44,705 bases of DNA from Chloroflexota bacterium (GTDB lineage: Bacteria; Chloroflexota; Anaerolineae; Anaerolineales; UBA11579). The stretch covers positions 1 to 44,705 of the forward strand of contig VRUJ01000036.1 of NCBI GenBank assembly GCA_019456165.1, given 5' to 3'. Below the pieces are notes generated by a model. It saw only the letters and a program-made list of their open reading frames with translations. It was not told where the DNA came from and did not search any database. Positions 1-9,852 of this stretch are shown piece after piece (position 1 is the first letter of the stretch; every line of letters starts with the position of its first letter). Position numbers and translations under genes: made by a program.

Positions 1-1113
1 TTCATTCGGAATTCTCCTTGCTATATTTTGCCAGAAAATTCCACTTCCGTTTGGTATTATTTTAGGGGATGCTTACCACCAGATTGGTTAAATTATTCTG
101 TAATGTATCTAATTGCTGAACAGCAATTTGTACTATTTCCTTTAGTATTTTGGGTACTGGCCAACGATGTATTTAAAATATCACAATCCAAGCGTTTATT
201 TCCCCTAATTTCAGGTTGGAGTTTTGTGGGTAAATTAGTTGGAATTGGGATAGCTGCAGTTTCTCCAGCACTTTTTTTACGACTAAATATTCAACCGGAA
301 GAAATATTAACCTTCAATATACTGATTTATATGGTCTCTTATATGGTCGTATTGATTGGTCTACGAAACGTCACTGTACGGAAAACTGTCCAGAAAACTG
401 AAACTGTCAGAGAAACTCTCCAAGAAGGATTCGATTTTATTCGTGAAGTGGCCTCATTTAAATTCCTAATGATCGCGATAGCGTTGCTTGCTTTTGCCGA
501 CACGATTATAGAATTTAGATTTTTAGTTGCCACGGACAGTGAATTTACGAGCCAAGCAACATACCAACAATTTTTTAGTTTATATCGGCTAGGCACTACT
601 TTAGCCGCCTTGTTTATACAGGCAATGCTTACCGGCCGAATAATCAAATCCATGCAGTTGAAGAATACTTTTTTGATTCTTCCCATTACTGTTTTAGTTA
701 GTTTGGTAGGTATGATGCTTGTTCCCGGAATGCCTATGGCAATTGCCGGAATGGTATTGGTAAAACTTGTACGAGATACATTGAACGAATCTGGCAGGAA
801 ATCATTCCAGGGACTCGTTCCAGAAGAGCGTAGGGGTCGGGTGAGTACCGTCATGGAAACTTACCTGCCATCGATTGGTACAATTATGGCCTGTATTATC
901 GCCGGAGGAATTGTAATAATTGGAATTTGGCAAAATGTAGACGTATATTTATATTATCTATCTGCAGCAGTACTTGGCGGAGTTACTGGATTCTGGGCGA
1001 TTTTGAAAATGCGATCGCATTACGATAGCAGCTTGCTCAATTGGCGCATGAAACGCCGCCAGCGGAAAGGGAGTACAATGCTCTTGAAAAAACTGGATAA
1101 ATTATCTGATTAG
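1..1113 (+). CDS. NTP/NDP-exchange-carrier-like (MFS-type) membrane protein, 5' truncated by window edge
   Basis: The reading frame is open from base 1 and ends at 1113, so the N-terminus lies outside the window; a TTG at 28 is an internal codon rather than a convincing start. The visible 370 residues are strongly hydrophobic with about nine to ten membrane segments. The stretch LANDVFKISQSKRLFPLIS resembles the loop typical of bacterial NTP/NDP-exchange-type carriers (A-x-D-x-F-x-x-x-Q-x-K-R-L-F-P). The C-terminus is a basic cytoplasmic tail (MKRRQRKGS). Known members exchange nucleotides or are uncharacterised MFS-like proteins; the substrate here cannot be told. It lies 43 bases before the HAMP protein gene and may share its transcript. 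It shows no link to the catabolic cluster. Confidence 0.55.
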   Translation, partial: FIRNSPCYILPENSTSVWYYFRGCLPPDWLNYSVMYLIAEQQFVLFPLVFWVLANDVFKISQSKRLFPLISGWSFVGKLVGIGIAAVSPALFLRLNIQPEEILTFNILIYMVSYMVVLIGLRNVTVRKTVQKTETVRETLQEGFDFIREVASFKFLMIAIALLAFADTIIEFRFLVATDSEFTSQATYQQFFSLYRLGTTLAALFIQAMLTGRIIKSMQLKNTFLILPITVLVSLVGMMLVPGMPMAIAGMVLVKLVRDTLNESGRKSFQGLVPEERRGRVSTVMETYLPSIGTIMACIIAGGIVIIGIWQNVDVYLYYLSAAVLGGVTGFWAILKMRSHYDSSLLNWRMKRRQRKGSTMLLKKLDKLSD

Positions 1114-1156
1114 AGACAAACATTAATATTTGTAAGTATGATTAAGGAGAATAAAG

Positions 1157-2320
1157 ATGGGCCAACAGCCTGTTGATAATAACGAAAAAAAAGTTGTATT
1201 TATTAGTGTTCGGTGGAAATTATTGATCGGATTCACAGTCCTATTCAGTCTGGTTTTCGCTTTAGCTTTTTATTGGTTCTTTAATACTGCCACGGATTTG
1301 GCTTTGCAACGTATTCAAGAAGACTTGAAAGATACAGTTCAAGCAGCAGTGATGGATGTGAATGTAGATGAATTACTAGCTTTGGCTGATGAAGGTTTAG
1401 AGAATCCAGATCTAATTAATACGGATGGCTTTTCTGATGACCTCCGTTTCGATAATCAATTAGATTGGCTAGAGACAGTCCACCAGATTGAACCGCGCGC
1501 CTGGCCTTACGTTTATATTCCTGACGAAGGGGAAAACGATGTGTTTTTTGTTACAGACCTGCTAGCGCGTTACGATGTCAGTAGGTCTGCTGGGTTTCTG
1601 GAGCCCTATCAAAGCACAGGCCCAATGATATCAGGCCTGGATGAATTAACTTTTCGTCTTGTAAACGTTGGCCCAGTGAAAGTGCTCGAAAATTTTCTTG
1701 ATTGGTTGGAAGAAAGAAATGCCCCGGCGGGTTTGATTTCTTTTGTTGATTCTATTCAAGATTGGTTGTCTAATTATTTCCCGAAAAAATTTGGGATGTA
1801 TGAAGATAAATTTGGCCGCTGGGTTTCCGCCTATACTCCAATTACGAATTCTGATGGCGAGCTGGTAGCAGCAATGGGAATAGATTTTGAGGCTGACTAT
1901 GTTGAAACCGTGCGCCAATCCATTTTGGATAGGGTGGCAGGAGCTTTTACGATCACCTACATTATACTTTTTATTCTGGTTTATATTATCTCGGATGTAT
2001 TCACCCGCCCAATCTTGGGATTAACTCAGGCCGCTGAACTTATTGGTGAGGGCAATTATGAGACCGATTTATCCGAGGCAGCTTCGGGCCGATATAGAGA
2101 TGAAATCGGAATGCTCGCGGAAGTTTTCACGATAATGGTAGGGAAAGTCCACAAACGTGAGCAGACGTTGCTCCGTCAGGTTGCAAAATTGAAGATCGAA
2201 ATTGATGAATCCAAGCAACAAGAAGAAGTGAGCGACATAGTAGATTCGGACTTCTTCCGGGATCTTCAATCCAGAGCAAACGATCTTCGCAAGCGTCGTG
2301 GAAAAACAAAAAAGAAATAA
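1157..2320 (+). CDS. HAMP-domain membrane sensor-like protein without output domain
   Basis: A 387-residue protein. The ATG is preceded by AAGGAG at a good distance. A hydrophobic helix at about residues 22-45 and another at about 260-283 frame an extracytoplasmic domain of roughly 210 residues rich in acidic residues, in the position of a Cache/sensor domain. A HAMP-like segment follows (FTRPILGLTQAAELIGEGNY to about residue 335), then a short charged coiled coil ending in a lysine/arginine-rich tail (RKRRGKTKKK). No kinase, cyclase, GGDEF or chemotaxis output domain follows, which is odd for a HAMP protein; it may signal through a partner. Extracellular ligand unknown. The HAMP call is good, the function is not known. 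Confidence 0.65.
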   Translation: MGQQPVDNNEKKVVFISVRWKLLIGFTVLFSLVFALAFYWFFNTATDLALQRIQEDLKDTVQAAVMDVNVDELLALADEGLENPDLINTDGFSDDLRFDNQLDWLETVHQIEPRAWPYVYIPDEGENDVFFVTDLLARYDVSRSAGFLEPYQSTGPMISGLDELTFRLVNVGPVKVLENFLDWLEERNAPAGLISFVDSIQDWLSNYFPKKFGMYEDKFGRWVSAYTPITNSDGELVAAMGIDFEADYVETVRQSILDRVAGAFTITYIILFILVYIISDVFTRPILGLTQAAELIGEGNYETDLSEAASGRYRDEIGMLAEVFTIMVGKVHKREQTLLRQVAKLKIEIDESKQQEEVSDIVDSDFFRDLQSRANDLRKRRGKTKKK

Positions 2321-2432
2321 TTCGCCATCGGGATTCAGACTTTGGGTTAAGCTAATAAAAACGAATTTCCTTAATTGAATACTCGTCCATGCGGGGTGGT
2401 TATTAATAACCGCCCCAATTTTCTTAAGAAAA

Positions 2433-3758
2433 ATGGATACTCTGGAAATACCCACAATTGTAGTCCACAATTATCTCGAATCATTCCGCAGTTTTTTAAC
2501 CAGAACGGGAGATGATGCGGATCTAATGGGCAGACGCTATAATGGCGATCATGCCTTATTTTGGCTGGGTGATCCGAAATTGGTGCTTTCATCAGCTCCG
2601 ATAGCTGATGCGGGCTACCTCTGTAATAAATGGGGATACACTGGAACTCAGACAGGAACACCGATTAATCCAACATCTCAACTAAGTTTAGATATTTTGC
2701 GGGAAAAACCTCTAATTGAAAGTTTGGTATCTTATTCGGACCCACAAAAAACCTTACGCTTAATCCCTTATGCAACCACTCCCGAATTTTTGAGCCTCAC
2801 AGACTCCCTTCGGCGAGATTATGGACTAACTGTTGTTTTACCCGAAAGCCCAACCTTGAATAATTTATGGCTGGTGAATTATTTGGATTCGAAAGTTGGC
2901 TTTCGAACTCTTGTATCTCAATGGCTCCAGAAACCGGACTTGTTGCCTTTTGGAATAGTCTGCCGCGACATAAAACATGCTGGACAGGTAGTGGCTTGGT
3001 TCAGGGATAATGAGCAGGCATGTGTGGTGAAAGCTGATCAGGGCGGTAGTGGGGTAGGGAATTTGTTCCTGGGTATTGAAGAATTGAAGTCAAATCCAGA
3101 TCCAATGGAATTGCTCAGCCAAAATTCATTTTTTCGAGATGACCTGTTTGTCGTAGAAGAAATTATTACTTCATCGAAGATGCTCTCGCCGTCACTAGAA
3201 TTTTATGTTCCACCAATAGGTGGAGGAGAACCAGAAATCACTTATTTGAGCAATCAACATTTTGAGCATTCCGGCAGGTTCGCCGGTATATTTATAGATA
3301 AGGATTTGCAGGAAGAGCCATGGTATGCTGACTTTGAGAAGAGCGGATTAACTATCTCAAAACGGATTCAAAATATGGGATACGTCGGCCATTTCGACCT
3401 GGATTCAATTGTTGACGATGATAACAATTTGTATTTGGTTGAGATCAATGCTCGCAGGACTGGAGGAACTTATGCGCATGAATTCATGGAATTTGTTTTA
3501 GGAAAAAATTATCGAGATGAAATGATTGTGTTTAGCCAAAACAAGAGATCCAGCGGAAATATTGACAGCTTAGAAGAATTGACTGTGAAAATCGAAGAAA
3601 TTCTCTACCCAATAAATTCCGAAAAGCGCGGAATAATACCGACTCTAACTTCAGCCCTGCATTTAGGCTATTTTGGTTATTTGGCTGTGGCAAAGTCGCA
3701 CGAGGAGATTCAAGCTCTTAGAAACTCTCTTGCCGAAATGATTGACCCAAAAGATTAA
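2433..3758 (+). CDS. ATP-grasp-fold ligase-like protein (preATP-grasp type)
   Basis: A 441-residue protein starting at the ATG at 2433; the ribosome-binding site is weak (only AAGAA-like). The N-terminal third looks like a pre-ATP-grasp domain. The middle contains a probable ATP-binding loop, VVKADQGGSGVGN at about residues 198-210, and the C-terminal part has LVEINARRTGGTYAHEF (about 336-352), which carries the Mg-binding E-x-N arrangement of ATP-grasp ligases. Such enzymes join a carboxylate to an amine through an acyl-phosphate; peptide-ligase relatives are known in natural product loci. No biosynthetic partners are visible nearby, so the substrate is unknown. It converges with the leftward cluster 76 bases downstream. 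Confidence 0.6.
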   Translation: MDTLEIPTIVVHNYLESFRSFLTRTGDDADLMGRRYNGDHALFWLGDPKLVLSSAPIADAGYLCNKWGYTGTQTGTPINPTSQLSLDILREKPLIESLVSYSDPQKTLRLIPYATTPEFLSLTDSLRRDYGLTVVLPESPTLNNLWLVNYLDSKVGFRTLVSQWLQKPDLLPFGIVCRDIKHAGQVVAWFRDNEQACVVKADQGGSGVGNLFLGIEELKSNPDPMELLSQNSFFRDDLFVVEEIITSSKMLSPSLEFYVPPIGGGEPEITYLSNQHFEHSGRFAGIFIDKDLQEEPWYADFEKSGLTISKRIQNMGYVGHFDLDSIVDDDNNLYLVEINARRTGGTYAHEFMEFVLGKNYRDEMIVFSQNKRSSGNIDSLEELTVKIEEILYPINSEKRGIIPTLTSALHLGYFGYLAVAKSHEEIQALRNSLAEMIDPKD

Positions 3759-3787
3759 GATTCGGGATTTTGCGCATAGCCACAATA

Positions 3788-3813
3788 ATCTAAAAAAAGA
3801 ATATTTTTTAGAT
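3788..3813. terminator. A/T-rich hairpin between convergent genes, possible bidirectional terminator
   Basis: Between the ATP-grasp gene and the last gene of the leftward cluster there is a perfect 10-bp inverted repeat, ATCTAAAAAA (3788-3797) and TTTTTTAGAT (3804-3813), with a 6-base loop. The U-run is part of the stem on both strands, as in some bidirectional terminators, but the stem is almost free of G/C, so strength is doubtful. Confidence 0.4.
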
Positions 3814-3834
3814 GGCTTTAATCATTCTAAATTA

Positions 3835-4917
3835 TCAACTCTCAGCATTTTTATAGACAGCTTCTGTAACCATATTCCCAACTTGCGTCGTACTTAATCC
3901 GCTGCGTGCATCCGCAGATGGAATAACGCCGCTTGAAAGAAGGTTGGCAACGGCATCCTCAATTCTCTTGCCCCCATTTTTTTCACCCAAGAAATCAAGC
4001 ATCATGCCTGCGGCCATAATCGCACCTAATGGACAAGCCACGTTTTTCCCTGCGTATTTAGGCGCTGAGCCGTGAATGGGTTCAAACATAGATGTTTTTC
4101 CTGGGTGTATGTTTCCGGATGCTGCAATACCCATCCCTCCTTGTAATATTGCTCCTAGGTCTGTAATAATATCCCCGAATAGATTGTTGGTTACAATGAC
4201 ATCAAACCACTCCGGGTTTTTAATCATCCACATTGTGCAGGCATCCACGTAAGCGTGATCTTGCTCAGTATCTTTATATTCTTCGCCTACCTCTGCGAAA
4301 GTACGTGCCCAAAGGTCGTGGCTGCGGATTGCATTCGCTTTATCGACCATAGTAACGCTAGGCGGGGTGCTTTTTTCTTTTGATCTCTCTTTAGCTAATT
4401 CAAAAGCGTAACGCACTGCTCGTTCTACACCTTTGCGGGTATAAACTCCAGTAACTATAGAAGTTTCGTCCGGTGTGCCTTGCTTCAGGAACCCTCCGAT
4501 TTGAGAATATAATCCCTCTGTGTTTTCGCGCACGATCACAAAATCGATATCTTCTGGACCCTTCTCTTTGATTGGACACATATGTTTGGCGTAGAGTTTT
4601 ATTGGCCGCAGATTGATGTATAAGTCTAACCCAAAACGGAGACCGAGAATAACGGATCTTTCGACTAATCCAACTTCAACATCTGGATGCCCAATGGCGC
4701 CCAAGAAGACGGCATCCAAATTACTCCACTCGTCAATTAAATTATCTGTGGCCAACTCTTTGGTTTTTAAATAATGTGCCCCAGAGTGAGGGTAAGTAAT
4801 TATATTGCAATCGAAACCTTCGATTTTCATAACAGCTCTCAGAACCTTCAGCCCCTCATCTATTACTTCAGGTCCAATTCCATCTCCCGGAATCACGCCT
4901 ATATCATACGTTTTCAT
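3835..4917 (-). CDS. LeuB-like 3-isopropylmalate/isocitrate-family dehydrogenase
   Basis: A 360-residue NAD(P)-dependent beta-decarboxylating dehydrogenase; AGGAG precedes the ATG at good distance. The N-terminus has the family signature [17 protein letters not shown] (residues 7-18); REN(T)EGLYS, the metal-binding [13 protein letters not shown] and the adenine-loop [11 protein letters not shown] are in order. The family oxidises a malate backbone (3-isopropylmalate, isocitrate, homoisocitrate, tartrate) to a 2-oxoacid with loss of CO2. The segment following EGLYS is longer than in textbook LeuB and resembles tartrate-dehydrogenase-type members, so plain leucine synthesis is not assured. It is the last gene of the leftward run, 43 bases after an acyl-CoA dehydrogenase gene and downstream of LeuC/LeuD-like genes. 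Probably acts on the product of those aconitases. Confidence 0.75.
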   Translation of the reverse strand: MKTYDIGVIPGDGIGPEVIDEGLKVLRAVMKIEGFDCNIITYPHSGAHYLKTKELATDNLIDEWSNLDAVFLGAIGHPDVEVGLVERSVILGLRFGLDLYINLRPIKLYAKHMCPIKEKGPEDIDFVIVRENTEGLYSQIGGFLKQGTPDETSIVTGVYTRKGVERAVRYAFELAKERSKEKSTPPSVTMVDKANAIRSHDLWARTFAEVGEEYKDTEQDHAYVDACTMWMIKNPEWFDVIVTNNLFGDIITDLGAILQGGMGIAASGNIHPGKTSMFEPIHGSAPKYAGKNVACPLGAIMAAGMMLDFLGEKNGGKRIEDAVANLLSSGVIPSADARSGLSTTQVGNMVTEAVYKNAES

Positions 4918-4960
4918 TAATTCTCCTAGTTGTTATTTTGCTCACTTAATGGCAAATTAT

Positions 4961-6112
4961 CTAATTATCGTGTAGCTGCCGGGAAATAATCAAGCGTTGG
5001 ATTTGGGCAGTGCCTTCATAGATTTGCATTATCTTAGCATCCCGCATCCATTTTTCGACCGGATAATCACGGCTGTAACCGTAACCACCCAAGATCTGAA
5101 CGGCATCCGTGGTAACTTTCATAGCAACGTCCGCCGAAAAAACTTTAGCCATACTGGCTTCTTTAGTGCACGGTTTGCCTTGATCTGCAAGAAATGCCGC
5201 TTGCCAGCAAAGCAAGCGAGCCGCCTCAATCTGGGTTGCCATATCTGCTAACATAAATGCCACTGCTTGGTGATGGATGATAGGCTTCCCGAATTGGATG
5301 CGTTCTTTGGCGTAACTAAGGGCATATTCATACGCGGCACGGGCTAAACCCACAGCCGAGATTGCTACGTGGGTGCGGGTATGCTCAAACGTCTGCATGG
5401 CAATTTTGAATCCTTCCCCTTCTTCACCTAATCGATTTTTAACAGGAACGCGCATATCTTCGAATGCAACTGTTGCAGTATGAGATGCACGGATACCCAT
5501 TTTTTTCTCTTTCTTCCCAGAAACCAACCCAGGAGTATCCTTTTCTACGATGAATGCAGTTATTCCTTTAGCTCCACGACTTATATCTACTGTAGCAAAG
5601 ACGATATATATTCCAGCAATCCCACCATTGGTGATAAAAGATTTGGAGCCATTTATGATGTAATGGTTTCCATCTAGTCGTGCTTCGGTGGCGATGCTTG
5701 CAGAGTCGGAGCCTGCAGATGGTTCCGTGAGAGCAAATGCACCCAGAACAGGTTCGGTAGGGTTGCAAAAACGTGTGAGAAATTCAATTTTTTGATCTTC
5801 GTTGCCTGCCAAAATTATTGGTGTGGCACACAGCCCTAAACCGCCTAATATTGAATAAATGCCTGCGCAACCCCAAGAGATTTCTTCAGCCACAATGCAA
5901 TAATCAAGCACATCTGAGTAACCCCCTCCGCCGTATTTTTCAGGAATGAAATAGGTTGTTAGCCCAGTTTGGGCGGCTTTATTTATAACATCCCATGGAA
6001 CTTCTTCAAGTTCGTCATATTCGGGGGCAATAGAGCGAATTTCATTCTCGGCGAAATTATGCGCTAATGTTTGTAATTCGCCTTGTTCTTCAGTTAGTTC
6101 AAAGTTTATCAT
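4961..6112 (-). CDS. Acyl-CoA dehydrogenase (classical catalytic glutamate)
   Basis: A 383-residue FAD-dependent acyl-CoA dehydrogenase. The start ATG overlaps the TGA of the upstream leuD-like gene (ATGA), implying translational coupling. Flavin/substrate motifs are intact: [14 protein letters not shown], the FAD-site [15 protein letters not shown], and the C-terminal QIYEGTAQI in which E366 is the usual catalytic base of short-chain and glutaryl-CoA dehydrogenases. Candidate substrates are an acyl-CoA from the LeuCDB/IorAB module or glutaryl-CoA from ring degradation; glutaryl-CoA would suit an anaerobic aromatic pathway but I see no residue that decides it. Electrons would go to an ETF, which is not encoded in this window. 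Confidence 0.85.
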   Translation of the reverse strand: MINFELTEEQGELQTLAHNFAENEIRSIAPEYDELEEVPWDVINKAAQTGLTTYFIPEKYGGGGYSDVLDYCIVAEEISWGCAGIYSILGGLGLCATPIILAGNEDQKIEFLTRFCNPTEPVLGAFALTEPSAGSDSASIATEARLDGNHYIINGSKSFITNGGIAGIYIVFATVDISRGAKGITAFIVEKDTPGLVSGKKEKKMGIRASHTATVAFEDMRVPVKNRLGEEGEGFKIAMQTFEHTRTHVAISAVGLARAAYEYALSYAKERIQFGKPIIHHQAVAFMLADMATQIEAARLLCWQAAFLADQGKPCTKEASMAKVFSADVAMKVTTDAVQILGGYGYSRDYPVEKWMRDAKIMQIYEGTAQIQRLIISRQLHDN

Positions 6113-6651
6113 GAATCATCCTTGCCATTATTAGTTGCCAGCCTAGTTTCAACATAAGCTGATAATCCCCCGAGATCAATGATTTGTTGCAGAAAATCTG
6201 GGAAGGGTACAGCTTGGTAGCTTTCTGAACGAGTTAAATTACGAATTATACCTTTAGGGGTATTGACATCTATCTCATCGCCCTCTTGGATGCTGGCAAC
6301 TGCTTCCGGACATTCCAATATTGGCAGACCAATATTAATTGAGTTGCGGAAGAAGATTCTTGCGAAGGATTTGGCAATTACTGCGGAAACCCCAGCGGAT
6401 TTAATTGCGAGGGGCGCTACCTCGCGTGATGAGCCGCAGCCGAAATTTGAGTCCGCAACTATCAAGTCGCCTGGAGTCATTTTCTTTACAAAATCCTTAT
6501 CTGCATCTTCCATGCAATACTTCGCCAGTTCTTTCGGATCCGATGTATTGCACCGACGTGCTGGAATAATGGCGTCGGTATCAATATTTTTTCCAAATTT
6601 CCAAGCCTTCCCACGAATAGCTTGGCTCTCTTGTTTTTTTAATTGGGGCAT
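6109..6651 (-). CDS. leuD: LeuD-like aconitase small subunit (isopropylmalate/homoaconitate dehydratase)
   Basis: A 180-residue swivel-domain subunit; AGGAAAAGAT precedes the ATG. It carries [11 protein letters not shown], the phosphate/carboxylate loop [10 protein letters not shown], and the typical NIGLPILEC. It should pair with the LeuC-like subunit encoded 33 bases upstream to isomerise a 2-substituted malate to the 3-substituted one. The substrate-recognition loop right after IPAR reads RCNT, where leucine or homoaconitate enzymes usually have a YL-x-T/Y type sequence, and the residue after GSSRE is V rather than the common H or Q. These changes hint at an unusual substrate. Its stop overlaps the next gene by four bases. 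Confidence 0.85.
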   Translation of the reverse strand: MPQLKKQESQAIRGKAWKFGKNIDTDAIIPARRCNTSDPKELAKYCMEDADKDFVKKMTPGDLIVADSNFGCGSSREVAPLAIKSAGVSAVIAKSFARIFFRNSINIGLPILECPEAVASIQEGDEIDVNTPKGIIRNLTRSESYQAVPFPDFLQQIIDLGGLSAYVETRLATNNGKDDS

Positions 6652-6684
6652 ATCTTTTCCTAGTCCGAAATTTCAGGAATAAAA

Positions 6685-7947
6685 TTAATTCACAACCTCG
6701 TTGGGCGAGGTAATGTGACCGGCTAAAGCTGTTGCGGCTGCGACATACGGATTGGCTAAGTAAACTTCGCTGTTGGGGTGACCCATTCTGCCACGAAAAT
6801 TTCGATTGCTAGTGGAAAGGCAGCGTTCACCCTCGGCAAGGACGCCCATATGTCCTCCTAAACATGGGCCGCAAGTTGGAGTGCTTACAGAGCAATTAGC
6901 CTCGATAAAAATTTCGATCAAACCTTCGTTTAGAGCATCCAAGTACACCTTTTGCGTGCCTGGGATAATCACTGCACGGAGATCTGGATGAATTTTCTTA
7001 CCTTTTAATATCTCTGCTGCAGCCCTCAGGTCCTCGAGATTTCCATTGGTACACATGCCAATCAGAACTTGGTCGATTTCTTGCCCAGCGATTTCGGAAA
7101 CTGACTTTACGTTCTCCGGGAGGTAAGGGAGGGCAACGAATGGCTCCATTTGAGACGTGTCGAATTCATAGGTCTCGGCAAATTCTGCATTTTCATCACT
7201 CTGCCAATATTTCCCTTCACGTTGGCTGCGTTTTTCAACGAAGGCGCGTGTGGTTTCGTCCGCTGCAAATACGCCTGCCATTGCACCGGCCTCAATTGCC
7301 ATGTTTGCCATAGAAAAACGATCTGCCATGCCAAGACTCACAACCGCTTCGCCTGTAAATTCCATCGCCTGATACATCGCGCCATCAACGCCGATTTGGC
7401 CGATTGTGTGGAGGATAAGGTCTTTGCCACCAACCCATTTGGGAGGTTTTCCATGATAGATAAATTTGATCGTCTCCGGAACTTTTAACCACACCTCGCC
7501 GAGTATCATTGCGGCAGCAGCATCTGTAGAACCAATTCCGGTACCGAAGGCGCCCAAGAACCCATATGTACAAGTGTGAGAATCTGCTCCTGCGATCAAA
7601 TCACCGGGGACAACCAGGCCTTGTTCTGGAAGGAGAATGTGCTGAATACCTGCACGCCCAACATCGTAAAAACGTATGCCATTTTCACGGGCAAATTCTC
7701 TACAGCGCTTGACGATCTCTGCGCTATTAATATCTTTGGCAGGCGTAAAGTGATCCATTACAAAGACAATTTTTTCGGGATCAAAAACGCGTGCACCTTT
7801 AATCTTTTCGAACTCGTCAACAGCTAAGACACCTGATAATTCTGATGCTAATACCATGTCAACTTTGGCATTAATGAATTCACCAGGGAAGACTTCATCT
7901 TTGCCGCATTTATCTGCGAGTATTTTTTCTGCAAGGGTATGGCTCAT
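6685..7947 (-). CDS. leuC: LeuC-like aconitase large subunit
   Basis: A 420-residue iron-sulfur hydro-lyase of the short archaeal-type LeuC/HacA class; AAGGAA precedes the start. The family marks are plain: GADSHTCTYGFLGAFGTGIGS, and the [4Fe-4S] cysteines in GADSHTC, CSVSTPTCGPCLGG and CTNGN context, with NRNFRGRMG near the C-terminus. It dehydrates and rehydrates a hydroxy-di- or tricarboxylic acid together with the small subunit. Members of this class serve leucine, homocitrate (lysine, coenzyme B) and citramalate chains, so sequence class alone does not fix the substrate. It sits 41 bases after an aldehyde oxidoreductase gene inside the catabolic run. Confidence 0.88.
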   Translation of the reverse strand: MSHTLAEKILADKCGKDEVFPGEFINAKVDMVLASELSGVLAVDEFEKIKGARVFDPEKIVFVMDHFTPAKDINSAEIVKRCREFARENGIRFYDVGRAGIQHILLPEQGLVVPGDLIAGADSHTCTYGFLGAFGTGIGSTDAAAAMILGEVWLKVPETIKFIYHGKPPKWVGGKDLILHTIGQIGVDGAMYQAMEFTGEAVVSLGMADRFSMANMAIEAGAMAGVFAADETTRAFVEKRSQREGKYWQSDENAEFAETYEFDTSQMEPFVALPYLPENVKSVSEIAGQEIDQVLIGMCTNGNLEDLRAAAEILKGKKIHPDLRAVIIPGTQKVYLDALNEGLIEIFIEANCSVSTPTCGPCLGGHMGVLAEGERCLSTSNRNFRGRMGHPNSEVYLANPYVAAATALAGHITSPNEVVN

Positions 7948-7988
7948 TTTTTCCTTCTGGATTGATTATTTAGTTATACCAATTTGAT

Positions 7989-9851
7989 TCAAGCACCTAA
8001 AAGTGAAATTAAGTGGTCAATTTCCTGGCTAGATTCTAGCGATACTTGACCGTCTTGGTCCCAGCCGCGTTCATAATAATATTCATCAAGCATTATTTGA
8101 AACTTTCCACGGTCTATCTTGTGGCCCTTTGTTTTACGCGCTGGCATGGGATCGTCAAAATAGCGTTTTGGAAGCGTATCGTCTGTGCGGGTTAGGCCGA
8201 AATCTGCATTAATTAGCCTCTCGGTGTCGATGACTCTCGCACCTAACCGACGTAAAGCTTCTGGAGAAATATCAAACCCTGTTGCAGCAGAGATTAGGTC
8301 GCTAAAATGATCATAACCCAACAAGTGGGGACTATTGAAGCCATGTGTGACGAATTTGCAAATTCCCAAAGAATCGGTTACTGCATAAATATCATCGCTC
8401 CAGGCAACAATTAAACCTTTGTCCTTGTAACCTTCAGGATTGGGGTCGTTTGCACGTCCGTATATTTTTTCACGCACATCTTCGGGGAGCTTGAAAACTT
8501 CTAGTGTAGGGCGGTTGCGTAAATGGTCTGCTCCTCTACTGGCCACAGCAATCCCAAGGGCGAAACCTTTAAAATACCGCACGTCGTGGGGGTCCGATTG
8601 CGGCAAGTTTTTTACAGCAATTAGGTAATCGCGAGCTACTGGGGGAAACTGTGAGGCTGCTTGTGTACTCTCGGCCAGCACATCCCCGAATCCACGACGA
8701 TAAGCGATATCATCAATCAATTCATGAACTGTTTCGAAGTCACCCCATTCAATTGGATTCCCAATGTCTTCGGCAGTGATTATACCACGCTGGTAAAGTT
8801 CCATCGCCCACCCGATTATTGTGCCTGTTGAAGATGCATCCAAGCCAAGGTCATTTACTTGATTGTTTAACTCAATCACTTGATCGGTTGGGGCAATTCC
8901 AAGATTGGCCCCCAGTAAACCAATCGTGGAGTATTCTGGTCCTTCGCCTCCCAGAGTATTTCGATGCCGACAATGTACTATGCATGATGTGCAAGCCAAC
9001 ATTTTATCTACGTAATGTTCAATTTCTTCTGCGTTTAGTGTATCTTCAAAAAAGTTCTTCTGGCTGTTGTGCGTGCGGATAGCTCCTAATCGATTGCTGA
9101 CTTCGTATAATAAGGGTGTACCTACTTTCCCCAATACCTGCACGATTTTGGAATCTTTGAGATATTTTTGCTGCTGCAAACGCACTGCGCGCAAGGTATC
9201 TTTTTGAGCGATGGAAATTGGAGCGCCACCACGGGCTACCACAGCTTTAAGATTCTTGCTGCCCATTACCGCTCCCATACCTCCACGTCCAGCGGCGTTT
9301 TTTTTGCCAGTCATAACAGCAGCCATGCGTACCAAGTTTTCGCCGGCCGGGCCAATTACAGCTGAAATTGTGCCCGGCCCATGTTTCTCTTTTAGCAAAT
9401 CCTGTGCTTTGATTACCTTTGTGCCCCACATATTCTCTGCCAAAAGTATTATGATTTCACCATCTTCAAGAAGGATGTAGGAGGGGTGATCGGCTCTACC
9501 TAAGATCACTAATCTATCAAAACCAGCTTTGCGCATGGCCGCCGCAAAAAAGCCTCCGCAATTAGAGTCGCCAAGAATTCCACTTTCGGGTGATTTAGCG
9601 GAGATGTTAAAACGTGCTGCATTAGGTGCAATCGTACCGGTAAGAGTCCCGGCTCCAAAAATAAGAGGGTTTTCTGGACTTAAAGGATCGATTTCTTTGG
9701 GATCACCGGCGATCAAGAGGTAGTGACGTAAATAAGCCATGTTTAATCCCCGCCCGCCTAGATATGCATGTAGTAATTCGGTAGGGGTATTAGTGATTTG
9801 GCTTTCGCCAGTGGTTAGATTTATTATGGCTACGGTTGATTTGAATTCCAT
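7989..9851 (-). CDS. Aldehyde:ferredoxin oxidoreductase family tungsten/molybdenum enzyme
   Basis: A 620-residue AOR-family protein. I start it at ATG 9851 (MEFKSTVAI), because GGAGG lies eight bases upstream; a longer frame to 9878 would run into the preceding gene. Seen: GGRGLN near residue 40, GPAGEN, GRGGMGAVMGSKNLKA, and the cubane cysteines CTSCIVHC near residue 290 with a fourth in LGICKF near 490. The family oxidises aldehydes to acids with ferredoxin as acceptor using a bis-pterin W or Mo cofactor. In archaea and denitrifiers it removes arylacetaldehydes, which 2-oxoacid oxidoreductases release as by-products; the second IorAB lies three genes upstream. A role as BamB-type ring reductase is unlikely because a class I reductase is encoded here. 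Confidence 0.85.
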   Translation of the reverse strand: MEFKSTVAIINLTTGESQITNTPTELLHAYLGGRGLNMAYLRHYLLIAGDPKEIDPLSPENPLIFGAGTLTGTIAPNAARFNISAKSPESGILGDSNCGGFFAAAMRKAGFDRLVILGRADHPSYILLEDGEIIILLAENMWGTKVIKAQDLLKEKHGPGTISAVIGPAGENLVRMAAVMTGKKNAAGRGGMGAVMGSKNLKAVVARGGAPISIAQKDTLRAVRLQQQKYLKDSKIVQVLGKVGTPLLYEVSNRLGAIRTHNSQKNFFEDTLNAEEIEHYVDKMLACTSCIVHCRHRNTLGGEGPEYSTIGLLGANLGIAPTDQVIELNNQVNDLGLDASSTGTIIGWAMELYQRGIITAEDIGNPIEWGDFETVHELIDDIAYRRGFGDVLAESTQAASQFPPVARDYLIAVKNLPQSDPHDVRYFKGFALGIAVASRGADHLRNRPTLEVFKLPEDVREKIYGRANDPNPEGYKDKGLIVAWSDDIYAVTDSLGICKFVTHGFNSPHLLGYDHFSDLISAATGFDISPEALRRLGARVIDTERLINADFGLTRTDDTLPKRYFDDPMPARKTKGHKIDRGKFQIMLDEYYYERGWDQDGQVSLESSQEIDHLISLLGA

Positions 9852-9852
9852 A

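Noticed and set aside
3835..7947. Plain leucine biosynthesis operon
   Set aside because: Not excluded, but the synthase lacks a LeuA regulatory domain and has an atypical signature, an acyl-CoA dehydrogenase gene is inserted between leuD and leuB with a 4-base overlap, and the LeuD loop is unusual.
7989..9851. AOR-family protein as BamB of a class II benzoyl-CoA reductase
   Set aside because: No BamC-I partner genes follow and a class I ATP-dependent reductase is encoded in the same cluster; the MoaD-like partner fits AOR.
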